From the NCBI RefSeq assembly GCF_000982415.1, contig NZ_LANI01000001.1, positions 1-64,000 of the forward strand: a DNA stretch of 64,000 bases, given 5' to 3'. The translations under genes and the position numbers were made by a program. This DNA comes from Kiloniella litopenaei (lineage in GTDB: Bacteria > Pseudomonadota > Alphaproteobacteria > Kiloniellales > Kiloniellaceae). The notes under the pieces were generated by a model that did not search any database, was not told where the DNA came from, and saw nothing but the letters and a program-made list of their open reading frames with translations. Shown in pieces: positions 43,152-51,946 of the stretch. Within the stretch, counting starts at the first letter, position 1; every line of letters begins with the position of its first letter.

Positions 43152-44233
43152 AACTCGTGTTGGAAAAACGTTCCGAACACTCGGAATTCATGACCCTTAT
43201 GTCACCGCTATTGGCCATTGCCCTGACGGTTTTCACTGGTGCCATCATTTTTGCCGTTCAGGGGTTGAACCCCTTTGAAGCACTTTATGTTTATTTTATT
43301 GAACCTGTAACATCGGTGTGGTCACTGGAAGAGGTCTTCGTCAAGGCGGCCCCCCTTATTCTAATCGGTGCCGGGCTGTCCGTTTGCTATATGGCAAATG
43401 TCTGGAATATTGGCGCAGAGGGTCAGTTGACCATGGGCGCAATCGTCGGATCAATTGTTCCTATTGTTTTCACATCATGGCAATCCCCCCTTGCCCTTGT
43501 TACCATGATCACACTTGGTGCTTTGGGGGGTGCACTCTATGCTGCGATCCCTGCCTTTTTAAAGAACAGGTTCAACGCGAATGAAATCCTGACATCCCTG
43601 ATGATGGTTTATATTGCACAGCTCTTTTTAGACTGGGTTGTTCGTGGCCCCTGGAAAGATCCAAAAGGCTTTAACTTTCCACAATCCATCGCCTTTGAAG
43701 GTTGGCAGTTGCTGCCAACTCTGGGGGATGGACGGGTTCACATCGGGATTATCCTTGCAATAATCGTTGTTGTAATCCTAACCGTTCTTATGAGCAGAAC
43801 ATTAAAGGGTTTTGAGATACTGGTTATCGGAAATTCCCCGCGTGCAGGACGTTTCGCAGGTTTTTCCAGAAAGAAAATCGTTTGGTTCTGTCTATTGCTT
43901 TCCGGCGGTCTGGCGGGAATTGCCGGCATCGGTGAAGTTGCCGGACCAAGTGGCCAGTTACAGCCAACCATTTCACCCGGCTATGGTTTTACGGCTATCA
44001 TCGTCGCCTTTCTTGGTCGATTAAACCCAATCGGCGTTCTTTTTGCCGGGGTTATGCTCGCTATTACCTATATCGGCGGCGAGGCCGCGCAAATTGATCT
44101 GGGTGTGTCCGATAAAACGGCACAGGTCTTTCAGGGCATTTTACTCTTTTACATTTTGGCCTGTGACACGCTGATCCTCTATCGGATAAAGATGCTGGGT
44201 TCAACAAAACAACAATCAGTAGCGGCGGAGTAA
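43148..44233 (+). CDS. BMP-type nucleoside ABC transporter, permease 1 (system 1)
   Basis: A 361-residue membrane protein of the BPD_transp_2 fold with 8-10 helices (GAEGQLTMGAIVG near 95 and GLAGIAGIGEVAGPSGQL near 255 are the family landmarks). The ATGA overlap with the ATPase gene shows translational coupling. It pairs with the next gene to form the channel. Confidence 0.9.
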   Translation: MKLVLEKRSEHSEFMTLMSPLLAIALTVFTGAIIFAVQGLNPFEALYVYFIEPVTSVWSLEEVFVKAAPLILIGAGLSVCYMANVWNIGAEGQLTMGAIVGSIVPIVFTSWQSPLALVTMITLGALGGALYAAIPAFLKNRFNANEILTSLMMVYIAQLFLDWVVRGPWKDPKGFNFPQSIAFEGWQLLPTLGDGRVHIGIILAIIVVVILTVLMSRTLKGFEILVIGNSPRAGRFAGFSRKKIVWFCLLLSGGLAGIAGIGEVAGPSGQLQPTISPGYGFTAIIVAFLGRLNPIGVLFAGVMLAITYIGGEAAQIDLGVSDKTAQVFQGILLFYILACDTLILYRIKMLGSTKQQSVAAE

Positions 44234-44238
44234 AACCA

Positions 44239-45159
44239 ATGGATGCAACACAAGCTGTCATCTTGACAATTATCACCGCCTCTACCCCTTTGTTGCTTGC
44301 GGCGATTGGGGAACTGGTTACCGAAAGGTCCGGAGTTCTCAATCTGGGTGTCGAAGGCATGATGGTAATGGGCGCTGTCTGTGGTTTTGCCGCAGCCTAT
44401 ACCACTGGCAACCCCTATATCGGTATTCTGGCCGGAGTTCTGGGGGGCGTCGCCCTCGCCTTCTTCTTTGCCATTCTGACCCAAACATTGGCAACCAATC
44501 AGGTTGCGACCGGATTGGCCCTTACCCTTTTGGGACTTGGATTATCAGGACTGATCGGGGAATCTTTTGTTGGACTTCCCGGTGTGAAGCTGCAACAGCT
44601 TTCCATCCCGTTCCTCAGCTCTATTCCCTTTATTGGTCCCATTATTTTTGGACAGGATATTCTGGTCTATGCTTCTGTTGCGCTCATTTTTGGAACGACT
44701 TATGTTTTATTCAAGACCCGAATAGGCCTAATTATCCGATCAGTCGGCGACAACCATAATTCAGCCCATGCACTGGGGTACAATGTGATCGCCGTCCGCT
44801 ATGCCTGTATAATGTTCGGGGGCGCTTGTTCCGGACTGGCCGGGGCTTACCTGTCGCTTGCCTATACGCCACAATGGATCGAGAACATGACTGCGGGGCG
44901 CGGCTGGGTCGCGTTGGCTTTGGTGGTTTTTTCAACCTGGCTTCCCAAACGACTTGCGATCGGGGCCTATCTGTTCGGGGCCGTCTGGATCATGGGCCTC
45001 TATGTACAGGCACTTGGTTTTGGTATCCCTTCGCAGTTTCTGTCATCACTGCCATATGTCGTCACCATCATTGCATTGGTCATTATTTCTGGCAACAAAA
45101 CGCTAACTCGTGTAAATACTCCTGCATGTATCGGTCAAACCTTTGTTCCTGATCGGTAA
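44239..45159 (+). CDS. BMP-type nucleoside ABC transporter, permease 2 (system 1)
   Basis: A 306-residue BPD_transp_2 permease with ERSGVLNLGVEGMM near 30 and GRGWVALALVVFSTW near 220, the two most conserved segments of this subfamily. It starts five bases after permease 1. The gap to the binding-protein gene (194 bases) contains two strong hairpins. Confidence 0.9.
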   Translation: MDATQAVILTIITASTPLLLAAIGELVTERSGVLNLGVEGMMVMGAVCGFAAAYTTGNPYIGILAGVLGGVALAFFFAILTQTLATNQVATGLALTLLGLGLSGLIGESFVGLPGVKLQQLSIPFLSSIPFIGPIIFGQDILVYASVALIFGTTYVLFKTRIGLIIRSVGDNHNSAHALGYNVIAVRYACIMFGGACSGLAGAYLSLAYTPQWIENMTAGRGWVALALVVFSTWLPKRLAIGAYLFGAVWIMGLYVQALGFGIPSQFLSSLPYVVTIIALVIISGNKTLTRVNTPACIGQTFVPDR

Positions 45160-45249
45160 TATGTCTTTTTCTGTTGGACGAAACACCCCGGGCTCTACGC
45201 CAAGCAAACCAACAGGGAAATGCAAACAAGAACGTAAAAAACGAATACA

Positions 45250-45329
45250 GACGTTATCGCTTATATCGGCCAGCGCTAACGTCAAAAGAATGAAACGGCC
45301 GCGAAGAGTTCTCTTGCCGAAGAGAATTC
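45250..45329 (+). promoter_or_regulatory. Two stable hairpins in the leader of the binding-protein gene
   Basis: Hairpin 1: GACGTTA-t-CGCT with AGCG-c-TAACGTC (45250-45261 / 45272-45283). Hairpin 2: GAGTTCTCTT / AAGAGAATTC (45306-45315 / 45320-45329, one G-U pair, GCCG tetraloop). They lie between the permease and the binding-protein genes, where stabilising 5' hairpins often raise the amount of binding protein over permease. Confidence 0.5.
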
Positions 45330-45353
45330 ACTAATCAGGGAAGGATAACCCAA

Positions 45354-46421
45354 ATGAAGAAAATCTTGGGATTTGCCGCCGCCATCGCACTATCCCTAGC
45401 GATAGTCCCGGCATCTGCTGCAGATAAGCTGAAAGTTGGTTTTATATACGTCGGCCCCGTAGGTGACCATGGTTGGAGCTATCAACATGATCAGGGCCGA
45501 AAAGCTCTCGAAGAAAAGTTTGGTGACCAGATCGAAACAACCTATGTTGAAAAAGTTGCCGAAGGTCCGGATGCCGAACGTGCGATTGAACGTCTTGCCC
45601 GCAAAGGGTCCAAACTGATTTTCACAACGTCCTTTGGTTTCATGGAACCAACCCTGAAAGTTGCCAAACGCTTCCCGGATGTAAAGTTTGAACACGCCAC
45701 GGGTTACAAACGTTCCGATAACGTTTCGACCTATTCTTCACGTTTTTACGAAGGCCGCTACATCATCGGTCAGATTGCTGCTAAACAGTCCAAGACAGGT
45801 GTCGCAGGTTACATTGGTTCTTTCCCAATTCCAGAAGTTGTTCGCGGTATCAATGCCTTTATGCTGGGCGCACAGTCTGTAAACCCGGACTTCAAACTGA
45901 AAATTGTCTGGGTAAACTCATGGTTTGACCCGGGCAAAGAAGCAGACGCAGCCAAAGTTCTGATTGGTCAAGGCGCTGATATCATTACCCAGCACACTGA
46001 TTCAACTGCGCCGCTTCAAATTGCACAGGAACAGGGTGTTCACGGTTTTGGTCAGGCTTCCGACATGTATGCCTTCGCTGAAAAAGCACAGCTAACAGCC
46101 ATTATCGATGACTGGGCATCCTATTATATCAACCGTACACAGGCTGTATTGGATGGCACATGGAAGTCAGAAGACACCTGGGGTGGTCTGAACGAAAAGA
46201 TGGTTGTCATGGCTGATTACACCAACCTTCCTGACGACGTGAAAAAAATGGCCCAGGAAACTGAAGCCAAAATCACATCTGGTGAAATGCACCCATTCCA
46301 GGGCCCAATCACCAAACAGGACGGTTCAGTTGCCGTTAAAGAAGGTGAAACAGTTGCTGTTGGTGAGCTTCTTGGCATGAACTGGTACGTTCAAGGTATC
46401 GACGACCAACTACCACAATAA
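45354..46421 (+). CDS. BMP-family nucleoside-binding lipoprotein-like/periplasmic protein (system 1)
   Basis: A 355-residue periplasmic binding protein. Residues 1-22 form a signal peptide (ending ASAAD, no lipobox cysteine); the mature N-terminus KVGFIYVGPVGDHGWSYQHD is the BMP/Med family signature, and FGQASDMYAF and DWASYYINR follow. BMP proteins with this start bind purine nucleosides or bases. With guanine deaminase downstream and xdh upstream, a purine ligand is likely. AGGGAAGGA before the ATG is a strong ribosome site. Confidence 0.9.
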   Translation: MKKILGFAAAIALSLAIVPASAADKLKVGFIYVGPVGDHGWSYQHDQGRKALEEKFGDQIETTYVEKVAEGPDAERAIERLARKGSKLIFTTSFGFMEPTLKVAKRFPDVKFEHATGYKRSDNVSTYSSRFYEGRYIIGQIAAKQSKTGVAGYIGSFPIPEVVRGINAFMLGAQSVNPDFKLKIVWVNSWFDPGKEADAAKVLIGQGADIITQHTDSTAPLQIAQEQGVHGFGQASDMYAFAEKAQLTAIIDDWASYYINRTQAVLDGTWKSEDTWGGLNEKMVVMADYTNLPDDVKKMAQETEAKITSGEMHPFQGPITKQDGSVAVKEGETVAVGELLGMNWYVQGIDDQLPQ

Positions 46422-46749
46422 ATTATTCAGGAATATCAGGCTAACTGATTATTCTGAAAAAAGATTTGGGGTTAAAGCCAGCCCTTTAAAAACGAAGGGC
46501 TGGCACCCAGCGAAGCTAAAAAAGCTGAAATAGAAAACAATCAGTACGGCGCGGGAAAAATCCCCCGGCTGATGACATAAATTTTAAAGCAAAGTACTGG
46601 TCCGTATCTGGTGGGTAAACCCGCAAGGATCGTTATGCTTGCCTGAAAAATCCGGCAGGATCTTTGTCCTGTCTGACGTCATTGGTAAGCGACTGTCACA
46701 ATGAAATGAAACAGCCCGGTCTTCCGGCAGCAATACCTAAGGTCATATT
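46422..46749 (+). promoter_or_regulatory. Structured intergenic leader before guaD
   Basis: This 328-base gap has no gene but is full of stems: the terminator-like hairpin at 46477-46504, a CGGGAAAAATCCCCCG stem near 46550, GTGGGT/ACCCGC (46611-46624), GCAAG/CTTGC (46623-46642) and CAGGA/TCCTG (46656-46671). Some overlap, so alternative folds are possible. It does not contain the element found before allA and NCS2, and I cannot match it to a known riboswitch. Confidence 0.45.
46477..46504 (+). terminator. Hairpin after the system 1 binding-protein gene
   Basis: A perfect 10-bp stem GCCAGCCCTT / AAGGGCTGGC with an 8-base loop, 55 bases after the stop. There is no T-run, so it may terminate only partly or protect the 3' end. 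Confidence 0.6.
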
Positions 46750-48072
46750 ATGGCAAATACAGATCAACCCGCCGTCAAGCTTCTTCGTGGTGCCACCGTA
46801 AACTTTACTGACAATCCCCGTATCAAGGGAGACGAAAACTCGGTTCAATACGAGGCCAAGGGCGCTATTGTCATCAGCGAAAGCGGACGCATTCTCTGGC
46901 AAGGCGCTTTTGCTGACCTGCCCGATGCGTTTAAGGGGCTGCCATGCGATGATTATGACGATAAAATCATTATGGCTGGTTTTATTGATCCGCATATTCA
47001 CTTTCCGCAATACCGTATTCTCGCAGCCCCCGGCAAAGACTTACTCGACTGGCTCAATCGCTTTACCTTCCCCGAAGAAGGGCGCTACAGCTCAGAAGAA
47101 TATGCCGCCAAAGCAGCAGAGATTTTCCTCGATCGCCTTTTTGCCAATGGAACAACCTCTGCCCTCGCCTTTTGTTCTGTGCACAAGACCTGTGCCGATA
47201 CGCTGTTCGCCGCCGCTCAAAAGCGCGGTATGTCTATGATCACGGGAAAGACCATGATGGACAGGCTTGCACCCGATGCAGTACTGGACACCCCCGAAAC
47301 AGCGGCAAGGGATTCACAGGAGTTGATCAACAAGTGGGATAACAAAGGCCGCTTGAAATATGCCATCACACCACGCTTTGCTGTTACCTCAACCGATGCA
47401 CAGTTACAGGTCACAGGTGATCTCTACAAAGATAATCCAGATTGCCTGATGCAAACCCACCTGTCGGAAAGTCCCGGCGAGATTGCCACAGTGCAAAAGC
47501 AATTCCCGTGGTCTAAAGACTATACTGACGTTTACGATCATTTTAACCTGTTGGGCGAAAATTCCTTCTTTGCCCACGGTATCCACCTGTCAGAACGGGA
47601 ATGCCAGCGCCTTGCCGAAAGCGGTTCCACCGTGGTGCATTGCCCCACATCCAACAATTTTCTGGGATCTGGCCTGTTTGATATCGACCATCTATCCAAA
47701 CCAGAACGCCCCGTGGGTGTCGGCGTTGCCACAGACGTCGGTGGTGGCACCAGCTATTCCATGCTGCAAACCCTGGGCGAAGCCTACAAAGTTGCCATGC
47801 TCAAGGGCCGGAAAATAACCGCTCACGACGCCTTTTATCTGGCGACCCTAGGCAATGCCAAACAGATCAAGCAGGATAATGAGACTGGAAATCTAGAGGC
47901 CGGAAAGTACGCCGATATCGTGGTGCTGGACCCCAAAGCTACGCCCGTACTTGAAAGCCGTCAGGAAGTTTCAGAAAACCTCGAAGACATCCTTTTCTCG
48001 CTCATGATCCTTGGTGATGATCGCGCAATTTCAGCCACCTATGTGGCGGGGGAACGGGTATATAAGCGATAA
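46750..48072 (+). CDS. guaD: Guanine deaminase
   Basis: A 440-residue amidohydrolase converting guanine to xanthine and ammonia (EC 3.5.4.3). Zinc ligands lie in GFIDPHIHFPQ near 75-85, MQTHLSESPGEI near 235, FAHGIHLS near 275 and the aspartate of GVATDVGGGTSYSM near 325, the last being specific for guanine deaminases. TAAGGT precedes the ATG. It closes the operon of the first BMP importer and supplies xanthine to XdhAB. Confidence 0.94.
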   Translation: MANTDQPAVKLLRGATVNFTDNPRIKGDENSVQYEAKGAIVISESGRILWQGAFADLPDAFKGLPCDDYDDKIIMAGFIDPHIHFPQYRILAAPGKDLLDWLNRFTFPEEGRYSSEEYAAKAAEIFLDRLFANGTTSALAFCSVHKTCADTLFAAAQKRGMSMITGKTMMDRLAPDAVLDTPETAARDSQELINKWDNKGRLKYAITPRFAVTSTDAQLQVTGDLYKDNPDCLMQTHLSESPGEIATVQKQFPWSKDYTDVYDHFNLLGENSFFAHGIHLSERECQRLAESGSTVVHCPTSNNFLGSGLFDIDHLSKPERPVGVGVATDVGGGTSYSMLQTLGEAYKVAMLKGRKITAHDAFYLATLGNAKQIKQDNETGNLEAGKYADIVVLDPKATPVLESRQEVSENLEDILFSLMILGDDRAISATYVAGERVYKR

Positions 48073-48082
48073 ATATTCATCT

Positions 48083-48592
48083 TCATCCATTGGGACGGCT
48101 ATCAGCCAACTCACAGTCGTCCCAGTCAACTCTGTCATAGCCATTGGACAGATATTTCCAACTGGTCTTAAAAGCTGTGTAATCCAGTGCTAAGTCGTTA
48201 TAGAGGCCCAATTCTCTAAGTTTTCTTTCAAATTCTTTCCGGGATTTGTAAAAGAGGGCTTCTTCTGTCTCTGTAGAGAGAATGAAATAATTTTCCTCAT
48301 TACGGATGCGAATTTTATATCCGTTACGTCCTCCATCACATTCCAGATATTCCGCAGGAAGCTGTAAACCAACGTAATATCCAGGCATAATATCATGGTC
48401 GACGATTGTCGCCGGAATAATAACGTCACCATCTCTACGAATGGTGTAATTATCCGGCCGGGTAGAATTGTGGTAATAATATTCTTTATCAGAGTTGAAT
48501 GCCTGAAAAACGAGATAAAGCATTCCCCAACCAAGCATGACACCGAAATATATAAGATATCTTTTGATCTTACTCAAAATATTTGTCCTCAT
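48083..48592 (-). CDS. Membrane-anchored protein of unknown function
   Basis: About 170 residues with a single N-terminal membrane helix (KRYLIYFGVMLGWGMLYLVF) and a polar, tyrosine-rich outside part (YYYHNSTRPDNYTIRRD near 38). I do not recognise the family. The ATG at 48592 overlaps the preceding gene by 23 bases; a TTG five codons later with GAGGA seven bases before it is an alternative start. AT-rich compared with guaD, and paired with the next gene upstream, so the two were probably acquired together. Confidence 0.6.
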   Translation of the reverse strand: MRTNILSKIKRYLIYFGVMLGWGMLYLVFQAFNSDKEYYYHNSTRPDNYTIRRDGDVIIPATIVDHDIMPGYYVGLQLPAEYLECDGGRNGYKIRIRNEENYFILSTETEEALFYKSRKEFERKLRELGLYNDLALDYTAFKTSWKYLSNGYDRVDWDDCELADSRPNG

Positions 48593-49067
48593 AACGATAT
48601 ACGATTTTAAAAGGAGTTCCCTTCCCATGCTCTTCAATCGCACGTTCATTTAAAAAATTTCTGGACGTGATTCTGACTTTATCCACAATATCTGCGTCTT
48701 GGGGCATAGCCATTACTTTGGGTTCAAAATCATATCCTGCATCATATATTCGACCATTCGCCGGATTGGTGGACACATGACCATGAACTTTAAGATCATC
48801 AAGAGGTATAGGGGCTGCTATCTGACTATTATTACTGGTTCTCCACACTGTTAACTCCCTGCCGTCAACGACAAGCGGTTTTCCACCCGCATTTCGCCAC
48901 CACCACTTCGCCTGTTCATAAGTTAGCTTGTTCCCCTTACCAGCATGACCATCAACAAACATTTTGAACATCTTGTCGTCTAGCTGTTCCCTTTTCTCTT
49001 CTTCTTGTTCCTTGTCATTACCGTATAGAATTCCTGCATAATCCATTGCAATAACTTCCCTTATCAA
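48570..49067 (-). CDS. Cytoplasmic protein of unknown function, partner of the membrane protein
   Basis: A 165-residue protein without signal peptide. The N-terminus is acidic and charged (NDKEQEEEKREQLDDK), the centre has KWWWRNAGGKPLVVDGRELTVW and GHVSTNPANGRIYDAGYDFE. These short glycine-rich motifs recall modules at the ends of secreted toxins and structural proteins, but I cannot name a family. No catalytic motif is evident. It overlaps the membrane protein gene, so the products may act together; a toxin-immunity pair is one reading, with nothing else to support it. Confidence 0.6.
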   Translation of the reverse strand: MIREVIAMDYAGILYGNDKEQEEEKREQLDDKMFKMFVDGHAGKGNKLTYEQAKWWWRNAGGKPLVVDGRELTVWRTSNNSQIAAPIPLDDLKVHGHVSTNPANGRIYDAGYDFEPKVMAMPQDADIVDKVRITSRNFLNERAIEEHGKGTPFKIVYRYEDKYFE

Positions 49068-49141
49068 ATGATTAGAGATAAGGATTAATCCAGAACCCTA
49101 TTAATACAATTCATCTCAATTGTTTACGTAAAACTCTACAA

Positions 49142-49552
49142 TCACTTGAACAACCAAACCCCAACCAAATACGCCACTTCTTGATACTTTTTCAAACTGC
49201 TCGGATAAATAATATCATGTTTTTTCTCCATGGCGGCCAAGGCTTGTGGCGTCACCAATTCTACTTCCAGATCTGGAATAACCTGTATTAAGGCTTCCAT
49301 TTTAAAGGTATCGGGGCCACCTGCGAATTTGCCTTTTTTGGCGCGTTTTTTAATGGCGGCTTTAGAGATATTGTTGCTGACAAAAAAGGTCGCTATTTCA
49401 TCTTGAAAGCGAATAACATCGACAGCGTTATCACTCTCGCCCAATGCTATTTTCCGTGTTGGTAAATCAATGTATTTTGGTCCCTTTTCACTAATTTCCA
49501 AAACAACCAAAACGGCATCGTTTCCTTTAAGCTCAATCCCACAAAGTTTCAT
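49142..49552 (-). CDS. DUF3010-like small protein
   Basis: A 136-residue cytoplasmic protein starting MKLCGIELKGNDAVLVVLE, the opening of DUF3010 proteins, with a RNase H-like strand pattern and KKRAKKGKFAGGPDTFKMEA in the middle. I start it at 49552, since the longer frame adds 24 hydrophobic residues without a ribosome site. Function is unknown in the family. It stands alone. Confidence 0.75.
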   Translation of the reverse strand: MKLCGIELKGNDAVLVVLEISEKGPKYIDLPTRKIALGESDNAVDVIRFQDEIATFFVSNNISKAAIKKRAKKGKFAGGPDTFKMEALIQVIPDLEVELVTPQALAAMEKKHDIIYPSSLKKYQEVAYLVGVWLFK

Positions 49553-49779
49553 CAGAGTTCCATCATAAAGGAGTAAGAGATTTATAATTCTATTTATTCT
49601 TAAAGCAGTTAACGCAATCTGCAAAGATTTGAATAATGCCCTCGCTAATTAAATAAAAGTAAATTGAACCTTATGTTTCCTAAACCCGACCTATTGGGTA
49701 TCTCGCGGAAATCCGGCAACCATACCTGAAATGGAAAAGGCTCAGTTTTCCGCCCTGATTTTAAACAGGAGTAGGAAAA

Positions 49780-50526
49780 ATGAGTAATATTTCAAAAATC
49801 AAAAGCCTTTGCGCCATCACTTCCGGTCTGTTTGCCGTGAATTACCTGACAATCACAACAGCGCCCGCTATGGCAGAATGTGCAACTCAGGTGACAGGGC
49901 AAACTTCGGCGCAAAACAATTGCAGTCGGAATGCGTCGAGTACAGCGACATCGCAACGGACCGCCACAGCAAAGTCATTGTCTGGGACAAGGACACAATA
50001 CAAAGTTGTTGTACCGCCCCGTCCCACGGCACCCAGAACGATTGTACAAAAAAGAAAGAATGTCGCCCCCATCAGACCAATAAACAAACGAAGTAATGGT
50101 CCCGTTTACGGTCTGCCCAATGGCACGCCTGATCTTGTGGTATTACCTGCGTCAGGGGGAACGAACGGCATGCCAAATACTGGATATTGCGGCAGTTGGA
50201 ATGGCGGGAATCAGTCCATTCGCTGGATCATCAGAAATGTCGGCACAGGAATGGCCCCGGCAAGCGTTGTGAGTGTCGGGTTTGACGTTCCCCTGGGCCA
50301 GCCTTGGAATGATACCTACCCAACGCAACAGAGCCTGAATGTGCCGCCCCTGGCCCCCGGGCAACAATTTATGATGTCACACCCAATTGATCCGGTATCC
50401 TGGTCACCAACCGCACACCCATTGGTAAGCTTTGGTTTCTTTGCAGACTATCATGCAAACATTGATGAAATTTCCGAAGCAAACAACCATGTGGAATACG
50501 CCCGCTGCTTGGGACCAGCTACATAA
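49780..50526 (+). CDS. Secreted CARDB-like adhesive-domain protein
   Basis: A 248-residue exported protein with a signal peptide of about 32 residues (ending APAMA). Residues 35-100 are a Ser/Thr/Arg/Lys-rich linker; residues 110-248 form one CARDB-type beta-sandwich ([43 protein letters not shown]). Two cysteines (near 133 and 243) could form a disulfide. CARDB domains are extracellular adhesion or scaffold modules. AGGAGTAGG before the ATG is a strong ribosome site. Confidence 0.72.
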
Positions 50527-50559
50527 ATTTTGCCCCAAAATAAGTTTGCCTACGTCTTT

Positions 50560-50598
50560 GTAAATATGACTATGGGTATATTCCATGGTCATATTTAC
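50560..50598 (+). terminator. Long hairpin after the CARDB gene
   Basis: GTAAATATGAC / GTCATATTTAC is a perfect 11-bp repeat that continues inward as TATGG/CCATG. No T-run follows, but size and position 34 bases after the stop fit a transcript end. Confidence 0.6.
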
Positions 50599-50698
50599 AC
50601 CTTAAAGTTACCTTTTCTTGCCTTGTTCCTCTCCCTTTTACACCACAATAATCCCACAACCTAAAAACCTATTCTCACAAAAAGATAGGAACAGTCTG

Positions 50699-51829
50699 AT
50701 GAAAAAATCAGCACGCGGATTAATGACAGGGCTTTTGGCATCAACAGCACTTTATGGATTATCTTCCCCCCTATTGGCATCAACGGCATCTGCCGACAAT
50801 CAACAGGGGCAACCACGCATCGAGGTGGCTTTTGTTCTGGATACCACCGGGTCCATGGCCGATCTGATTGACGGGGCAAAGCGCAAAATCTGGTCCATCG
50901 CCAATACTATTGTGGATATTCACCCCAATGCCGATATTGAAATGGCGCTAATCGGATATCGTGACATTGGTGACGATTACGTTATCAAATCTTATGACAT
51001 GAGCCCGGATATACAGGGGCTATACGGCAATCTAATACACTTTCAGGCCAATGGTGGCGGTGACACCCCCGAGGCCGTGAACGAAGCACTGGATGCGTCT
51101 GTTCGTCAACTGGACTGGACAAAGGGCCAAGACACTCAGCGTATTGTCTTTCTGGTCGGTGATGCCCCGCCCCATATGGATTATGACAACGCCCCGAAAT
51201 ACCCCGATGTTATCAAGAGAGCCAGAAAAGACGGTATTATTGTCAATGCTGTTCAGGCCGGTGGAGATCCCGATACCAAGAAAATCTGGAAAGAAATCGC
51301 CCAGCTTGGCAATGGACGTTACATCCCCATTCCACAGGACGGCGGTCAGATCAAAATTATCGAAACGCCTTTTGACGGGGATATCATTATCCTGCAAAAG
51401 CGTATTGATGAAACGGTTATCCCCTATGGCTCTGAAGAAGAACAATCCGCCGTTCAGGATAAAATGGAGCTAAAAGAAGCCGCGCCAAGTTCGGTACAGG
51501 TGGAAAATTCCAAGTTTTATGCCAAGCGTTCTTCGGTCAAAGAGGTGATCACAGGCGGCGGTGACTTGGTTGCCGATATCAAAAACGGCGCTGTATCACT
51601 TGATGAAATCAAGGACGGCGACCTGCCAAAGACACTACAAGGCAAGTCCGACGATGAAAAACAGGCCTATATCAATGCCAAGCTCGAGGAACGCGAACAA
51701 CTTGAAAAAGCCATGAGTAAACTGATCACAAAACATGATGCCTATGTTGCGGAAAAAGCAAAAGAACAGGGCAAAACGGACTCATTTGATCAGGCTGTTC
51801 AGGAAACCCTTAAGAAGCAACTCTATTAA
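50699..51829 (+). CDS. Exported von Willebrand factor A domain protein
   Basis: A 376-residue secreted protein. Signal peptide residues 1-32 (ending ASTASA). A VWA domain spans about 38-225 with a complete MIDAS site: DTTGSM near 48-53, the GGGDTPEAV threonine near 120 and FLVGDAPPHMD near 150. The C-terminal third is charged and helical (KLEEREQLEKAMSKLITKH) and probably coiled. I start at ATG 50699 with AGGAACAG before it, since it opens the signal peptide; a longer frame reaches 50618. Related proteins act as periplasmic chaperones or metal-dependent protein binders; the partner is unknown. It follows the CARDB gene. Confidence 0.8.
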   Translation: MKKSARGLMTGLLASTALYGLSSPLLASTASADNQQGQPRIEVAFVLDTTGSMADLIDGAKRKIWSIANTIVDIHPNADIEMALIGYRDIGDDYVIKSYDMSPDIQGLYGNLIHFQANGGGDTPEAVNEALDASVRQLDWTKGQDTQRIVFLVGDAPPHMDYDNAPKYPDVIKRARKDGIIVNAVQAGGDPDTKKIWKEIAQLGNGRYIPIPQDGGQIKIIETPFDGDIIILQKRIDETVIPYGSEEEQSAVQDKMELKEAAPSSVQVENSKFYAKRSSVKEVITGGGDLVADIKNGAVSLDEIKDGDLPKTLQGKSDDEKQAYINAKLEEREQLEKAMSKLITKHDAYVAEKAKEQGKTDSFDQAVQETLKKQLY

Positions 51830-51946
51830 ACTATCCGTGATTGGGGGTGATAGAGCTGAATTCATCCCCATATGCTATAATGGGCAAATTAGAACAATCG
51901 AAGGTCAAGAAAAAATAAAACGGATCAACAGCATCGGTGATTTTAT

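Noticed and set aside
45143-45334. 63-codon frame before the system 1 binding-protein gene
   Set aside because: It overlaps the permease end and both leader stems, has no ribosome site and a composition of random basic residues.
46590-46740. Cobalamin or guanine riboswitch before guaD
   Set aside because: Neither the B12-box type stretch nor the purine three-way junction landmarks are present; the region is described only as a structured leader.
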